A stretch of 64,000 nt of DNA. Source: Cymodocea nodosa. Lineage: Eukaryota > Streptophyta > Magnoliopsida > Alismatales > Cymodoceaceae. Positions 50,451-63,697 of this stretch are shown piece by piece. Location of the stretch: assembly GCA_036874045.1 (NCBI GenBank), contig JAZBRI010000011.1, forward strand, positions 13,100,001 to 13,164,000. Direction: 5' to 3'. The position numbers and the translations under genes are program-made. Under the pieces are notes generated by a model that had not been told where the DNA came from, did not search any database, and was given only the letters and a program-made list of their open reading frames with translations. Each line of letters begins with the position of its first letter. Within the stretch, counting starts at the first letter, position 1.

Positions 50451-52113
50451 TATGTTGATCTAGCCATGAAAACTATGCAGGGGATTGCCTCCAAAGTAAA
50501 AGACTTTCCTACTATGATGATTGTTGATTAACAAGCCTAAAGAGGATGAGCTTACAATGAGATTTTGGAAATCATCAAGCTCCTCACTCATGGAAAGGGG
50601 AGAAGGAGGATGTCACGAAGGGGAATTCTCTTCAAATGTAGGATGCATTCAAGTTCCCAGAAAATTTTGGCTCCTAATTAATTTGTTTGTCTTCCAAGCT
50701 GTAGAAGATGGTCCAAGTAATGTTGTTTGCTGCTTGTGTTGCTCGTGAATTTGCCCTAAATGGATAATTAAATGTGTTGGACTCTATTATCTCATCATGC
50801 ATGATGGTTTCTTTGTTTCTTTCATGGTCAGCCAATGCTACGTGTTTGGCAGATGATTAGGATTTGGGCGAACCTACGGAAGGAGATGACATCTATCCAT
50901 GTGCTGACTTGTGTTAGAAAAATATCATATTGATAAACGTGATGATAAGACTAAACCTTACATACAATAAACTCTTTCACTCATAATCAATTGACTTAAG
51001 TTGGAATCCCAAAAAACATGTAAATGTTGGGGGTATGACCAATGAAGCTGTAACTAGAGAGGGTTCGTTCACTCTAACTTGTAAACGTTGTCATGCTTAT
51101 CAACGTTAATACTCAAATATATAGTTTGAATTTTACCATGCCCCACTTCTATCGAACATGTACAACAGCCGCTACTGAACTTGTTTGAGTCCAATCGGAA
51201 ATAATATTTAATTCCTCAGTCAGAAATGATCATGATATCGGGGCATCACGTCTACTAGCTCCTTTTTGAATCCATACGTGTATATATATAAATAAATCTG
51301 ACCTGAGAAGATCATTGCAGCTGAAGGTCTTGGTGGGTGTTCCACAGCAGTGCCAGTAGATAAGCTGGTCGCCATTTTGATGGCAATCAACAAAATTTAA
51401 AGTAAGGGAAGAAGATAACATCCATTTATATATTTCTTTACCTGCAAGTTTCTGTTTCTCTCTCACGAGACTCCTAAAGTGGCAACACCACCCTTGCACG
51501 ATGTGGGTGGGTTCTGCTGCCTGTGAGAAAGCCCTGTCCCCCCCCGGAAGAATGGCAGCAACCCAACGCATTTGTGAATCCTCTGAAGGTGGAGTTGAGT
51601 GATGTACTCTTGTGATTATCGAGCCAAACACGTGCCGTGCATATATAGAGCTTACTATTATCTATGGTTTTAGGGTTTTCACTCCAGTTATCAAAAACGG
51701 TGGAGTAGATCATGATATGTGGTGTAGGGTGCGGGGTTTCTTGTATGGTACGAACATCAATGAATTTAATCCTGCGTAACCTGTAATTTAAACTTGATTA
51801 GTTGTAAGTGGAAAATTTTATTCATAGATTGACTTTAATGTATGTTTTATTTTAAACCATGCAATTTGGGGCTATTATTCCAACACTTAACCGAATTTGT
51901 CTAGGCCTTAAGATGCCGATAGCTAGGCCGAATCTAATGAAAGACTAGAATAATGGACGTATGGTTTCGAAATAGTCCCTAATAATTTAATTGGATTTTG
52001 TATTTTGCTCACATAAATGAGCTTTTAATCCAACAGCTCGACGACTGTTTGTTTACCATTATGTTGGGTTGCCAAGTGATTCTTAATTCAATTAAGAGTG
52101 TTCAAGTCTTAGC

Positions 52114-52160
<47 letters not shown>
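52114..52160 (+). repeat. Compound (TA)n(GA)n microsatellite
   Basis: A TA tract of about 17 bases runs directly into a pure GA tract of 30 bases. Confidence 0.95.
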
Positions 52161-52167
<7 letters not shown>

Positions 52168-53654
52168 GGTATATGTAAAGAATAGGTTTAGACTAAGCGA
52201 TTCTTCTTGAGTTCAAATAGAGAAACCACACTTTTCCATTGTTCTTTTTTTTTTATCCGAAATGGGGTGAGAAAAAGTGAAGACAAAAGATATAGGTTGA
52301 AATCCACATCAAAGACCAGAGAAATCACACGCATAGGAGCCAACCAAATAGTTTGAACTCAAGAAGAATCTCCTCCGGGGACTTCGTCTGATGCATGTGC
52401 TTTCTCCAGAAAGAAATTAATCTCAAGTTGTTTCTAAACAGATAAAAAGCCCAAGTAATCAATTTCACACAGCAGTAGTCTTCCTAACTTTCGTTAGTTG
52501 TAGTCTTCCTTGCCAGAGACTTTACATTAATAATGATGATTTCTTCTGTCTTGCAAAACAAAAACAAAAAAAATTTCAATTTCACACAAGGAGGTGGTAC
52601 GTAGACAACACATATACCGAGCCGGTCGACGTACATGCATGCATGCACAAAGTCATATCTTCCGGAACCTAATTAAGGATGCCAGACTTGTTGATATACC
52701 ATATATATATATTGGTGAAATCAGCTTCGACCGTGGCCTGCAGTATTAATAATAATAATCTTGAGCAAGGATGAGGAGATCGAGTACCGCGGAGATGATT
52801 CAAGTGGAACCAGGAGAAAGATGGAAACGGGAGAAACAGGAGGAAGCTGGCTTCCATGAAAAATATTTCCAAGGTACCTTCAGGCATGTATATGTTTAGA
52901 AACATCAGTTTTAAGCAAAAAAGAAGGAAGATTCTACTAGGAAATTAATGAGGGTGAGATTGTCAGCTTACGTCATGCCTGTTCGATACTTGTGTCACCA
53001 CCAAACAACGGAGGAGAAGAGGGAGGTGGCAAAGTGTACATCGAAATTAAACATGGCATGCATGGCCACGCACGCAAAAGAAGAGACGGTCCGTCAGGTC
53101 ACTTGGCGAAGAAGTCTGCCAGGTTCATGTATATTATATGTATGCAAGTAGTGTGCGGTCAGGGAATGGAACTTATAACAACACTACCATCATCCGCTAT
53201 TTCTCTCAACCGAGGCCACCAGACCACTATGAGTATGTGATTGTGTAAGCGTGCGATATCTCTATTCGATCAATATTCATACATGTGCATCAACTTTCAC
53301 CACCGAACTTCTTAAGTATGAGAATGCCATTTAAAATTTATGTTTACTTACTTACTTACCTGTCATTAAAAAGTTTTATATGTTACTTCAATGTCCTTAA
53401 TTATTATTATCCTTGTAGATAGGTTAACAGTAAGGATATATATTCTAATAAGAACCATAACTTTTTAATGATATGTAAGTTAACGTGAATTTTGAAATGG
53501 TATTATAAGTAATTATCGATTGTTTTGATAACACGTTGGTAAAAAATCCTTTTGTTATATAACTCATCCATCATGAAATTTTCTAAAGAGAAAAAAAGAA
53601 AGCCGACGAGATTCACCGCTATTACTTAATTTGACTTATCAAAAGCAAAACTTA

Positions 53655-54350
53655 GAGCGTGTTAGTGCATGATGGAAAATTCTGACGGAAATGAAAAGGA
53701 AAATTCTAACAGAAATTAAGGGGGGGTTAGTGACTGACGGAATTCAGCTGACGTAAAGGAAAATTATTGAATTCCGTCAGAATGCTGTTAGTGTGCATTA
53801 CACTTGACGGAAAGGAAAGTCAGATTTTACCATTGTATAAAATCCAAAAATTTCCTTTACCGTCAGAAAATTTTCGATCGCCCCCATTCAGAAAATTTTT
53901 CTCCCTCTCTCGTGCCTGACGGAATTCGTAAGACTGATAAGGAAGATTTACTTGAGGACCTACTAGATAAGTTGGAAGAGTTAAATATTATTGATGACAT
54001 ACAACCAATGGGAGAGATACATATAGAAAGCAATGCCCAGGTACGAATGACTCAAGAACAAAGAAAAGAAATGGCAGATAAGATGCGAGAAGATATGATG
54101 ATGGCAATGTAGGATGGAAGAACTAGATGATATTATTTCGTATTGTAATATTTCAATTAAGATGTATTTGTATTTTTCGAATATTAGTTGTAATAAACTT
54201 TTGTCATAATTTCCATCAGAATTTTTCGTCTTGCACTAAACCCCTCTCAGAATTTTCCTTTTCCTTTTCGTTACAAATTTTCTATTTCCTTTCCGTCAAA
54301 ATTTTCCTTTTCATTTCCGTCAAAATTTTCCGTCATGCACTAACACACTA
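53655..54350 (+). mobile_element. TIR element with a possible transposase-tail remnant
   Basis: The left terminus contains GTGTTAGTGCATGATGG. The reverse complement of the right terminus contains GTGTTAGTGCATGACGG, and the similarity extends inward through GGAAAATT, TGACGGAAATG and AAAAGGAAAATT. TTA/TAA trinucleotides flank the ends but do not form a clean direct repeat. A plus-strand frame (53804-54112) ends in an acidic, Lys/Met-rich segment (KEDLLEDLLDKLEELNIIDD, then EQRKEMADKMREDM). It could be the tail of a transposon protein, but I cannot assign it. An inner pair of related repeats near 53727 and 53786 suggests nesting. Confidence 0.6.
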
Positions 54351-54710
54351 AAGAGTGTATTTTATAGATGAATATAAATTTGACTTTTCTATATAAAATG
54401 TATCAAAATATTTCCATTCACAAAACCAAAATGAAGAATTACGTTTTCACAAGGAAGAGCGTGAATATATAGCTCCATTAAGGAAGACAAGGAAAACGAT
54501 AGAACGAATGCATAGTACGATGATAAAAATCGGCGAAAATCACCGGGAGAAAATGAGCACTCGCTATAAATCCATACGGGTATAACATTAAATGACCAAA
54601 TAATTAAGGTGCCAACCAAGCCTGTTATCATTGAATGGAGCCAACTTGCAAAGCAAAAGGTTAAGGATAGTTTTGAATCTGGTAATCCCAGAGGCGAAAA
54701 GGAAATCGAT

Positions 54711-57700
54711 TTAGCAGCAAGAACTCGTGGAAGCATCCGTTTGTGGCGGCTTCTGCTTAAATATGTTTCTTTTCACAGCTATTGCACCATCAGCCAGGAG
54801 GCTTGGGGTATCTAAGATCTGAAGATGATGTGAGGTTAATTGCACCAAAAGAAATTCAAATTTTTCGAATCTAATATGAATAAAGGAGTATTTAGTGACG
54901 ACAAAAGGCAATTGTCTTATTCAAAGAGACGCATCAATAAGGGAAAATTTCTTCAAAATACCCCACTCTACTGTTAACTCTGGGCCGACTAGTGTTTTGA
55001 CTCCTATACCAAGGAGCAAAAGTCATAACTACTTCTAGATAAGATTAAAAACATATATAATTTATGTATCCCAATGACCATAGTTGTAACATTTGCCCAA
55101 TTAGGATAAGTCCACCAATCACGGTCAAGGTTGGGGACCAAGGCCAAGTTAACAACTGGTCAGATGAAAATCACAAATTGAGATTTACTGCCTTCCAAAA
55201 AAAAAAAAAATCACAAATTGAGTATTTATCAACTACAGCAGAACTTGTAATGTTCCATCAACGGTTTAGTGATCTGAACCATTGATCAGTGTAGCTACGT
55301 TTAATTATTTATTTTCAGTCAGTACAGTTGTTTATATTTTTGCAATCACACCCCTAGAGTATATTATTTAACAATGAAATTTTACTGTGATAACCATACA
55401 AATTTCTGAAAAAAATATTTTAATCAAACTGCAATTGTAGCATTTATAACTACAACGAAAAAAATTGGTTGAAAAAAACAAAAAAAATCTTTTTAAGGGT
55501 CAACAGTTAACAATCATTGCTGCAGATTATTACTTTGAGGGTACAGGTAAGGGCGTATGTGTGAGGGATTTTCTTTGTGATTAAATATATTGTAGGAAGG
55601 AAGAGCATGTTTTAATAATTTTCACATGCCTTATCACACAAGTTAACATTAAAACTTTCCAGTCATATAACAGCTTACCTTCAAGACAAGTTCTTCAAAA
55701 CATTGTTCAACGTTTACACGTGTTTTTGCACTACATTCCAGGAAAAGGCATCCATATTCTCTAGCAAATTCAATGCCTTCTTTCTTGGTAACAACTCTTT
55801 CACTTTCCTGAAAAAGAAAACATTCAACACTTAAAAAATATTTGATGAAGCAACGAAAGTTTGTTGACACCTATTTATGAGCATAGTAAACTTTTCGGCA
55901 AAATGTTCTTTAAATTGTCTTTATATTTGCCATTACAGTAGAAGTATTACTGAATTTCTTCCCTGAAATCTTATGGGTAACTATGTTAGTATCCAATCAT
56001 TATATTTGCAGTGGTACCTCTTTGTAGTATCTAGATTTTTTACTTAAATTTTAGATAAAAAGAATAAAAATTTTAAGACAGGGCATAAGTGTTGTTGTAG
56101 ATAAAAAGAATAAAAATGATGTGAAGTCTCTTCGTTAAGTTCTACATGAGTTGTTGTTGTAGAGGAAGGTTTAACACTAACTAGAATTGGTAAAAAAAGA
56201 TTTAATTTAATCATAAATAGAAATACATGAAAAAAAAATTCATATCACGTAATAAGATTATTGTTATTGCATTTCCTTAATGAACAACTTTTTAAACCTT
56301 TTTAGGCTTTGGTCAGCTCTCTCAATTAATCAAACAAGCAAACCATCGTACTAATCCAATTAGATTCTCCACCTTCTTATCCAATCAAATATGCTAACCA
56401 TAATCCTCATGCTTCAGCCTATAGCCTTCCTAGACCTTGCATGGATCACATCCTGATCATTGTTGACACCACCGGAGGTCTATTTAAGAGTTCAGTCAGA
56501 CCTATGGCAGCTTAGCTGCAGATCAAGAGCTTCAATGATGAGGGGGCTTGCTGCTAGGAGGAAGATGTAAGAGGAAATACTATCTTGTGAATGGCACACA
56601 AACTAAGGTTGCTAAAATTTTAAAAAAAAAATTAACCAGAAGATTAGAAATTACCTGGTTAGAAGTAGTGAAAAAAGATTTTAAAAACACATAATTTAAA
56701 CGAAGATTTAGTGATGGATAAGAATAAATGAAAAAATGATTCATGTAGGTAATCTCAAATTGTGGGATTAAGGCATTGGTGGTTGTTGATTATTTAGAGA
56801 TGCTTAGTAGACCTAGATGTGTAATAAAATTTAGGATCATTTATATGTATACTTCTAAAAACATTAGAGTTTGAAGAAATGTCCCAGTCTTCTAACAAAT
56901 AATTGATATACCCCTTAAAACTTTCAACATGGGCATTTGTGCCCTTAAACACCTCCTAAACCTGCTAGAGCGAATTTGCATGTTGAAGCCCTATGTCACT
57001 TCTTCAAGCTCATGATAGTTAACCCTCATCAATAGCCTAGGGATGGGGACATCCTTATCATCATTCTTGGTTAAATCTTCCTTTGGCCATGACTCCATTG
57101 ACAATGCATGTGTACAAATGTGCATGTGCGTGTTCATGCATGTGTATATGTCTTGTATGTGAATAATTAAAGCTTACAATAAATTAAACCTCAAAATAAC
57201 AATTGAATCTTTGTGGACTTGCATGTCTATGAGTGGTTTGGTAAAGATTTCCCAGAATTTATAAGGTGGAGCTTTTTTAACTCAATCTTATTCATTTGTA
57301 TGTGAAAACCTTGATAAGTTTGTGTAATCACAAATAAACCAAGTATTATTTACACATATTACCATTGACCCAATTTTTACAAACACCCCTCTACAAATCA
57401 ATCCATTCAAGTTTCATTCAAGGAAGGTTTTTTCCTGTTGAGATCTATTTCCATTGTGATCCTCAGCCCATCATCAATGTCTCTTCCTGACATTGCAGTT
57501 CTCAACAGATGTCTACACTCTCAAGTCTTGACAACCTCCAATGGAACTTCACTTATCTAGTGGCCCTTAAGTGTTTGAAGGAAGATAGAGCTTTGGTTCA
57601 AGGCAAAGGTTTCCAGACTCAATGATGGAGCAATCTTCCATGATCAACAAAAGAAACCATGATAGAGATCAACATAGGGAAGAAAAACAAATTAAGCATG

Positions 57701-60700
57701 GGAATAGAAAACATGAAAGAAATAACCAGACCAAAAGGAGAAAGAAGATGACTCACCGAAAGATACTAGCAATTTGCTACTCATCCTCACCATGATGAGC
57801 CAGAATGTTCAACGTGCTTGCAAGGGTTTGGGGTGCTCTTCAACATGCTTGTCAAGGAGTGAGACAATGCATTGATGGATGACAGGCAAATGAACAAACA
57901 CCAGAAAACTCTTAACAATCAAGGAAATAACTTTTCATCTAAGGGAAACATGAGGTACTTTTGTCTAAGAATACCTTGTCCAACCTTAGAAACTTCACTT
58001 ACTAAATCAAATTATGAAAAGAGATTTTTGAATTTCAATAAACTCTCGTTATCAACTTATCCAACGAAAAGTTGGCTCTTTCAAAAGCTTAGTTTTCCAT
58101 AAGCTTTACACAATGAAGGGGGAGGCATAAGTGATGACGAAAAAGTCAGCTAGAGCAACATGATCAATAGCTAGAACAAGACAGAGACATCGTTGGAAGA
58201 TGGGAAAAAGATGCAGAAAAGGGACAAAAAACTTTCACTATGATGCAATCATGTACTTGATTTCATTATGTGATCAAGTTCTAGGCTTGTCACTTTTTTG
58301 TCATCCCAAGAATGTACGTGACTAAGTGGAACATGCCTTTACCACATTCAACTTCGTTAATAAGAGCTCATGGGAGTCATCAACTTGTTATCCTTGGTAT
58401 CCTTTGATCCGTTGAGCAAGATCCCTTTCATGTAGGACTCACAAACCATTGAGGTTGACTTTTTTCCTTTATTCAACATGTCAATCCCTCTCACTAAGGC
58501 ATATGAAAAAGGTTTTAAGATTTTCCATGTTTTCTTTTTCTGCTCTTGTTTATTGCAAGGTAATAGCATTATTATTGGTACATTATATCTATTATCCATT
58601 ATATCCAAGCTAACATGGCAGAGCTTATCTTTATGAAATACATAAGTATAATTATATAAATAAGAAGCTAAATAAAAGCATTCCAGAGATTACAATTATA
58701 TCAAAAAATCAAATGGCATTAACCCCCCTAAGAAAGCAACATCAACTGATGATCATTCTTGAAAGGGTGTAACCATGCATACCTTGTCAACCTTGTTACC
58801 AACAAGCATCTTTATACAATCCTGATTTGTTGAGTAGAGATCTATCTCTTTAGCCCATACTTCAGAAAGATTTATAAATGTGTCTCGACGTGTAACATCA
58901 TAAACTATAGGCATACCACCATATGAAACAATGTCAAACACTAGCAGGAAATGGTTGTGAAAGAAACAAATTTAATACTTTCTTGTAGCAGAAAAATATT
59001 ATTTTCGTATAGAACAATAGCCAAATACCTTCAGCAAATGCCAAGAAACAAAATTAGAGGAACTTGTTCCAGTAAAACAAATGAAAATCAAATATTTTAT
59101 TAAAATCGTTATGGTTAATTAGATATTATTTCTAAGTGGCGTAATAGTCCCATATTGAAAATTTGTGCTACCTAACCCTATGTATAACTACTATTTATAG
59201 TGGGGTTAGTCACTGTTGTAAAAATGGAAAAATGTTTGTTACTTTTTGAACATTTAGCCAAATCATTTAGCATTCAGAAAAGGAAAAACAGTTTGTAAAA
59301 AAGGGCATTTTTCCATTCCAACTGCTGTTTTGTCTTTTAAGGAAAAATGACTGTTTCCTATCTTTTTCTGTTTAAATAGCTATTTTTTATTTTATAGATT
59401 TTACATGTTGAGTCATCATTCACGTGGTTTTCCTGGTTTGATACTTTGTTGTTTAAAACCTTAATTGTTATGTTTAACAACCTGTTTGTAGCTGATAAAT
59501 ATCCACATTCAAGATATGTTTTTGAGTTATATCATATGTAGTTGAATTTGTTAAACTTGTCTTAAGTTGTGTGTGTGTGGTCTCCGTATATATATAGTAA
59601 TCACCATTAGTAATATTAATCATTCATTTTTCCTCTCTTCTCACATGGTATCAAAGCCAAGGAATAAACACTAACCATCTAACCCACTATAGCTGCCTCA
59701 TCTAGAAGGTAGCAAGGACAAGTGGGCGGGTACAATCCACACTCAATAGCAGAAATCTAGGAGTTTCATAACTCATTACATAGATCACTCAGTAAGAGAG
59801 GTCAATGGCCAAGCTATCAGTGGTAGAACAGAGGACCACTAGTCCATCTGATGGTAGCAAAGTGAAAAGGTGACTCCACTTTTCCAAGCCATTGGGCTTG
59901 CCTATAGCCCTCTAGGGCTGCTTGCTATTAGACAAATCAATGGTCCACTATTCTACCACCAACAACCTGGCCGATGGACTCTCCTACTAATTGGTCTATG
60001 AAACAGACCATAGGATGCCTAGACTACTACTATTAGGGATGGATTTTACTTGTCCACCTGTTCTTACTACCTTCAAGAAGGCTCCACCTCCCCAGAAAGT
60101 CAATCTACTTACAAATCACATTGTTGATATTCAGATCATATTGTTATGTGACTAGAACACGATGATTATGAATAAGTCACTTGTCAAAAATCTGAGTGGC
60201 ACTTTCAAGAAGTTAAATGGAAAAAACTACAAGATGTGGGCACAGAGTTTTCAGACCTTCATAGTTGCACATTGAAAAGTTAAACACCTTACCCACCTAC
60301 CACCTAATGTAAAAGACAATTCTTATGAAGATTGATATGTAGATGATTTAACCATAATCACTTGGTTGGCAAACATGGAACTGAGTGTTCTTCAAAGTGC
60401 AATGATGCTTTGGTTAGTAAAGAAAATTTAGAACACAATGAAGCCAATGTATGATTATGAGAAGAACATCTCTCATTGGTTTGAGATTTATGAGCAACTT
60501 TTTATGCCACACATGGGAGATTGTTTGGTTTAGTATCACTTTGCCACACATGGGATGCTACTGAAAGAGCTTGATATGCATCAACCACTGATTACTGATG
60601 TTAGCACTATGCAACATTACTAAGAAAACCTTACGGTTGTAGTTATATGTCTAGCTTGAACCCAAAACTTTCCTCTCAAGTTCGAGGGTAGATTCTTGGA

Positions 60701-63697
60701 GCATACACTCTTTTAGATCTTGAGACTGTTTCTTAGGAGTAATATGTACATTGTAAAGGTACAAAAAAAACTAATTTCTTGGTGTCTTTTATCTCAAATT
60801 TAGTCATAATATTTAAAAATGAAACCCAAAGATATGCAACATCAGAAAAATAAATGAAAAGTGTCAACATATACTAAGAAGACATCGAGATCAAATTAAT
60901 TGTATGAAAGATTTCAGAGGGAAAATAAGAGAAGTCCTTACCCATTATAATGCCTTGTGCACCTCTATAATAAGAGCTTGTCAATGTTCTGAACCTCTCC
61001 TGTCCAGCTGCAAAACAAAACAAATGCCACTTTTAGATCAGTTCGAATTTAAGAAGTCAGGAAGCCAGCATTATGGATATAGATATAGATATACTACAGA
61101 CCCCACAATCCAAAGCCTGATGTTAAAAGTTTCTTGGCCATATTTACTTATATAGCATGATGCTTACCTGTATCCCATATGGCAAGCTTCAGCCTTTTCC
61201 CTCCAGCGGTCACTATTTTAACCTTGAAGTCCACACCTGGAAAAGAAATAAATAGTTGATAACAAGCAATAATATAAAACTAAGGTATTAGATAATAATA
61301 ATTTTCTCACCAATTTATGCTGGGAAATAATAATCTACTGGAAAAGGTAAGATCTTTCTCACACAAAAATATCCAGTGATAATGTGCCTTGTACAAAGTC
61401 AGATAAACTTCAAGTAATAAAATCACATCTTAAAAAGGAATATATAGCGAAAACAAAATACAAAATAGCTTTAATACTTGAAGGCTAATTATCTCCATTT
61501 TAGATTTGGTCCCCGTAGACTTAAAAACTACATGGAATGACACTAGGAATAGTGCAAGATATGCCAAAAGAGTGAAAGAGAAACAATAGGGAAAAAGCTA
61601 GGAATAAACAAAAAGGAAAAGCTAGCAACCAGGTATTAGGTTAGGAAGCACTAATTGGTCTTGTTGTGCCTTCACTTATCTTCTGAATATGTTTGTAACT
61701 TTTTCTTTATTAATATTGTGTTTTGCTTGCTTACTGGTCAAAAAGACAATGGAAGTAATTTTTTTAAAAATGACAATTAAGAAGAGAAAGAAGGGCATAA
61801 AGATTTGAAATGATGCTTGAAAACTCTATTTCTCAGAAAAAAATAGGCAACGATTAGAAAACTGGCTAAAAGATATGTGGTTTATCATTATGTAAGTTGA
61901 TTTCTTGTTGGTACCTTCAACTATTTGACATTTTCATGTTGGTATCCTGAACTAAGAAACCATTAACTTTGGTATTTTACTATTTCCAACCATCAACTTA
62001 TTCATTTTGCTACTTACATCATGTCCTTTTTATACAATATTCAGACTGAAATGATTCTCCTCCTCCCCACTATTTTTTCCTCTTGATTCCCCAAAATTGC
62101 ACATACTCTTCCTCTAAATCTTCTCCAACCAGTCACCAAAAGAATCACATTTATGTTGGCATCAACCTACCTACAGTTTGTAATCAATAGAGATCAAGTG
62201 TACCCATTTTAACAACTTTTCTACCTCCTTCATGCTCTTTCTTATTATACCCACCACGCTTCTCCAGACAGTTTTCTTCACCTACTCTCTCTCTCTCTTG
62301 AATATGTGTAAGATGTTGCAACCAACAACACAACCCCAGACACCCACTCAAGTCATCTGTTTGCCTTTTCACTGGTGGGCCCAGTACATAGTTGTATTTA
62401 ATTTTCCCTCCTAGAAAGCTTGCAGTCAACTTGACCTCTACCAATTTCAGAACCTTGACACCTGCTGATTTCTTCGCCAATTATTGTGGGTTCACTGGGC
62501 CACAGTCTCTCAATTCAAGTGCCAATGGATTTTCCAACAACGTGCTGTAAATCTTCAGATTTGTTACTCACCATGATGAAGGTCAAAGATCAAGATTACC
62601 ATGATGGACTTCATTACTAAGCGCTCCTTCTGCTGTCTTGCACACTTCTTCTTTGCCATAGCTGGGACCACAAACTGGAGACCAAGGTGAAGATCTTTAA
62701 GCATCAACCCTTTCTACAATCTTCTTCCATCATTTCTCAAGATTGAAAGACAAAGCAGTTGGGGATAACCAAGTGTGAAGACGGATTTCAGGTTGTTTAC
62801 CAAGGTTTCAGGTTGGAAGGCATGAAGGGAACTTGAACTGGATATTTTAGCAAAGAAAATGTACTTTAATGTGAATAATCTACTGAAGTTAAGGCAACAA
62901 AGTGACTTTTCTTAGATCAAGTTATCAACATGAAAATCCCAAATGGTTGAAGACACCAACAAGAAATCAACTCTTACCATGTTCTTCTTGGCTGTTGGTG
63001 CTTTTTGGTAAAGATAAATTCATATGATATACCACAATTCTTAGGGATGGCCATGATTAGCATGTTTGACTGCACATTCTGCATCCACAAACTGTGCAGG
63101 CCATGGATGGCCACAGCAGTGCAATGAATTTTAAAAAATGTCTCAGCTAATCACTAGCCTGTTGCAAAATAGAAAAATATTATCCTAAAAGCCTAAAACC
63201 AAATGAAAAACTGCATTTGCTGTAAATGCACGGAAAAGTAAGTTGCTCTTTGTCATCTTGCAGCTTATTTTCTCAATCACTGCAAGCTCAGAATACTTTA
63301 AACTGTAAAACATATATATGCTTCAAGCACGATGCCTTGGATGACTAACGGGCAAAAGGAAAAAGGCACAATGCAAGTTCTCATTTTCGAAAAAAAGTCC
63401 AACCACCAACCAAAATCCATGCTTTTCCAATAACGATTCTCCCAAATTTCTAGACCAAACCAATTACGACCAATTCTCATCCGTACACTAATCGATCCAC
63501 TCACGCCAAGAAAAACTTCAACATCAGAAGACAAAACAAAGGCAGAATTCGAACACACCGATCGTGGGCGAAAGATCATCGAACTGATTGGAAGTGAAGC
63601 TAAGCAGCAAGCTACTCTTCCCCACGCCGGAGTCACCAATCATTAGCAACTTGAACAGGTAGTCGAACTCCGGTTGACCCGCGCCGGTGGACTCCAT
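54711..63697 (-). CDS. RABC: RABC (Rab18-like) small GTPase, 210 aa
   Basis: Exons: 63559-63697, 61168-61236, 60942-61007, 58783-58904, 55679-55807 and 54711-54818. All junctions are GT-AG with consistent phases, giving 211 codons with the stop, the usual length for plant RABC1/RABC2. Nucleotide-binding motifs: P-loop GDSGVGKS (21-28), switch I Thr within SPTIG (43-47), WDTAGQE (67-73), NKVD (128-131) and ECSAK (156-160). The C-terminus STSSCC supplies a double-Cys geranylgeranylation site. RabC proteins regulate membrane traffic, and Rab18 relatives act at ER, lipid droplets and peroxisomes or autophagy sites. The exact step is not inferable here. The chosen start gives [18 protein letters not shown]. 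An in-frame ATG at 63766 would add 23 residues. Introns 1, 3 and 4 exceed 2 kb, and intron 3 carries a Copia fragment. Confidence 0.96.
59112..60740 (+). mobile_element. Truncated Ty1/Copia retrotransposon in RABC intron 3
   Basis: A probable 5' LTR (about 59112-59645, ending TCACA) is followed directly by TGGTATCAAAGCC, the initiator-Met tRNA primer-binding site typical of plant Copia elements. Downstream, plus-strand translation contains [20 protein letters not shown], a Copia gag block, and later [13 protein letters not shown]. Stops break the frame. No pol, polypurine tract or 3' LTR was found before exon 3 resumes at 60942, so the element is 3'-truncated. It lies antisense to the host gene. 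The LTR start is approximate. Confidence 0.75.

Larger units (their letters stand above)
47756..54710. other. Intergenic region between XND1-like and RABC genes
   Basis: About 7 kb. 49080-49660 is almost pure A/T. A CACTA-type terminus ends at 50450. 51230-51640 and 52670-52910 have short open frames with no family resemblance or splicing support, and I do not call them genes. A TA/GA compound microsatellite lies at 52114-52160. A TIR element lies at about 53655-54350, with the RABC 3' UTR beyond. Confidence 0.5.

Noticed and set aside
51230..51631. 133-codon minus-strand open frame
   Set aside because: No family resemblance, mixed composition, no convincing splice partner, and another frame overlaps it. 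Probably chance or a non-coding transcript.
52669..53240. Short frames on both strands downstream of the TA/GA microsatellite
   Set aside because: No motifs, no splice support, and strands conflict.
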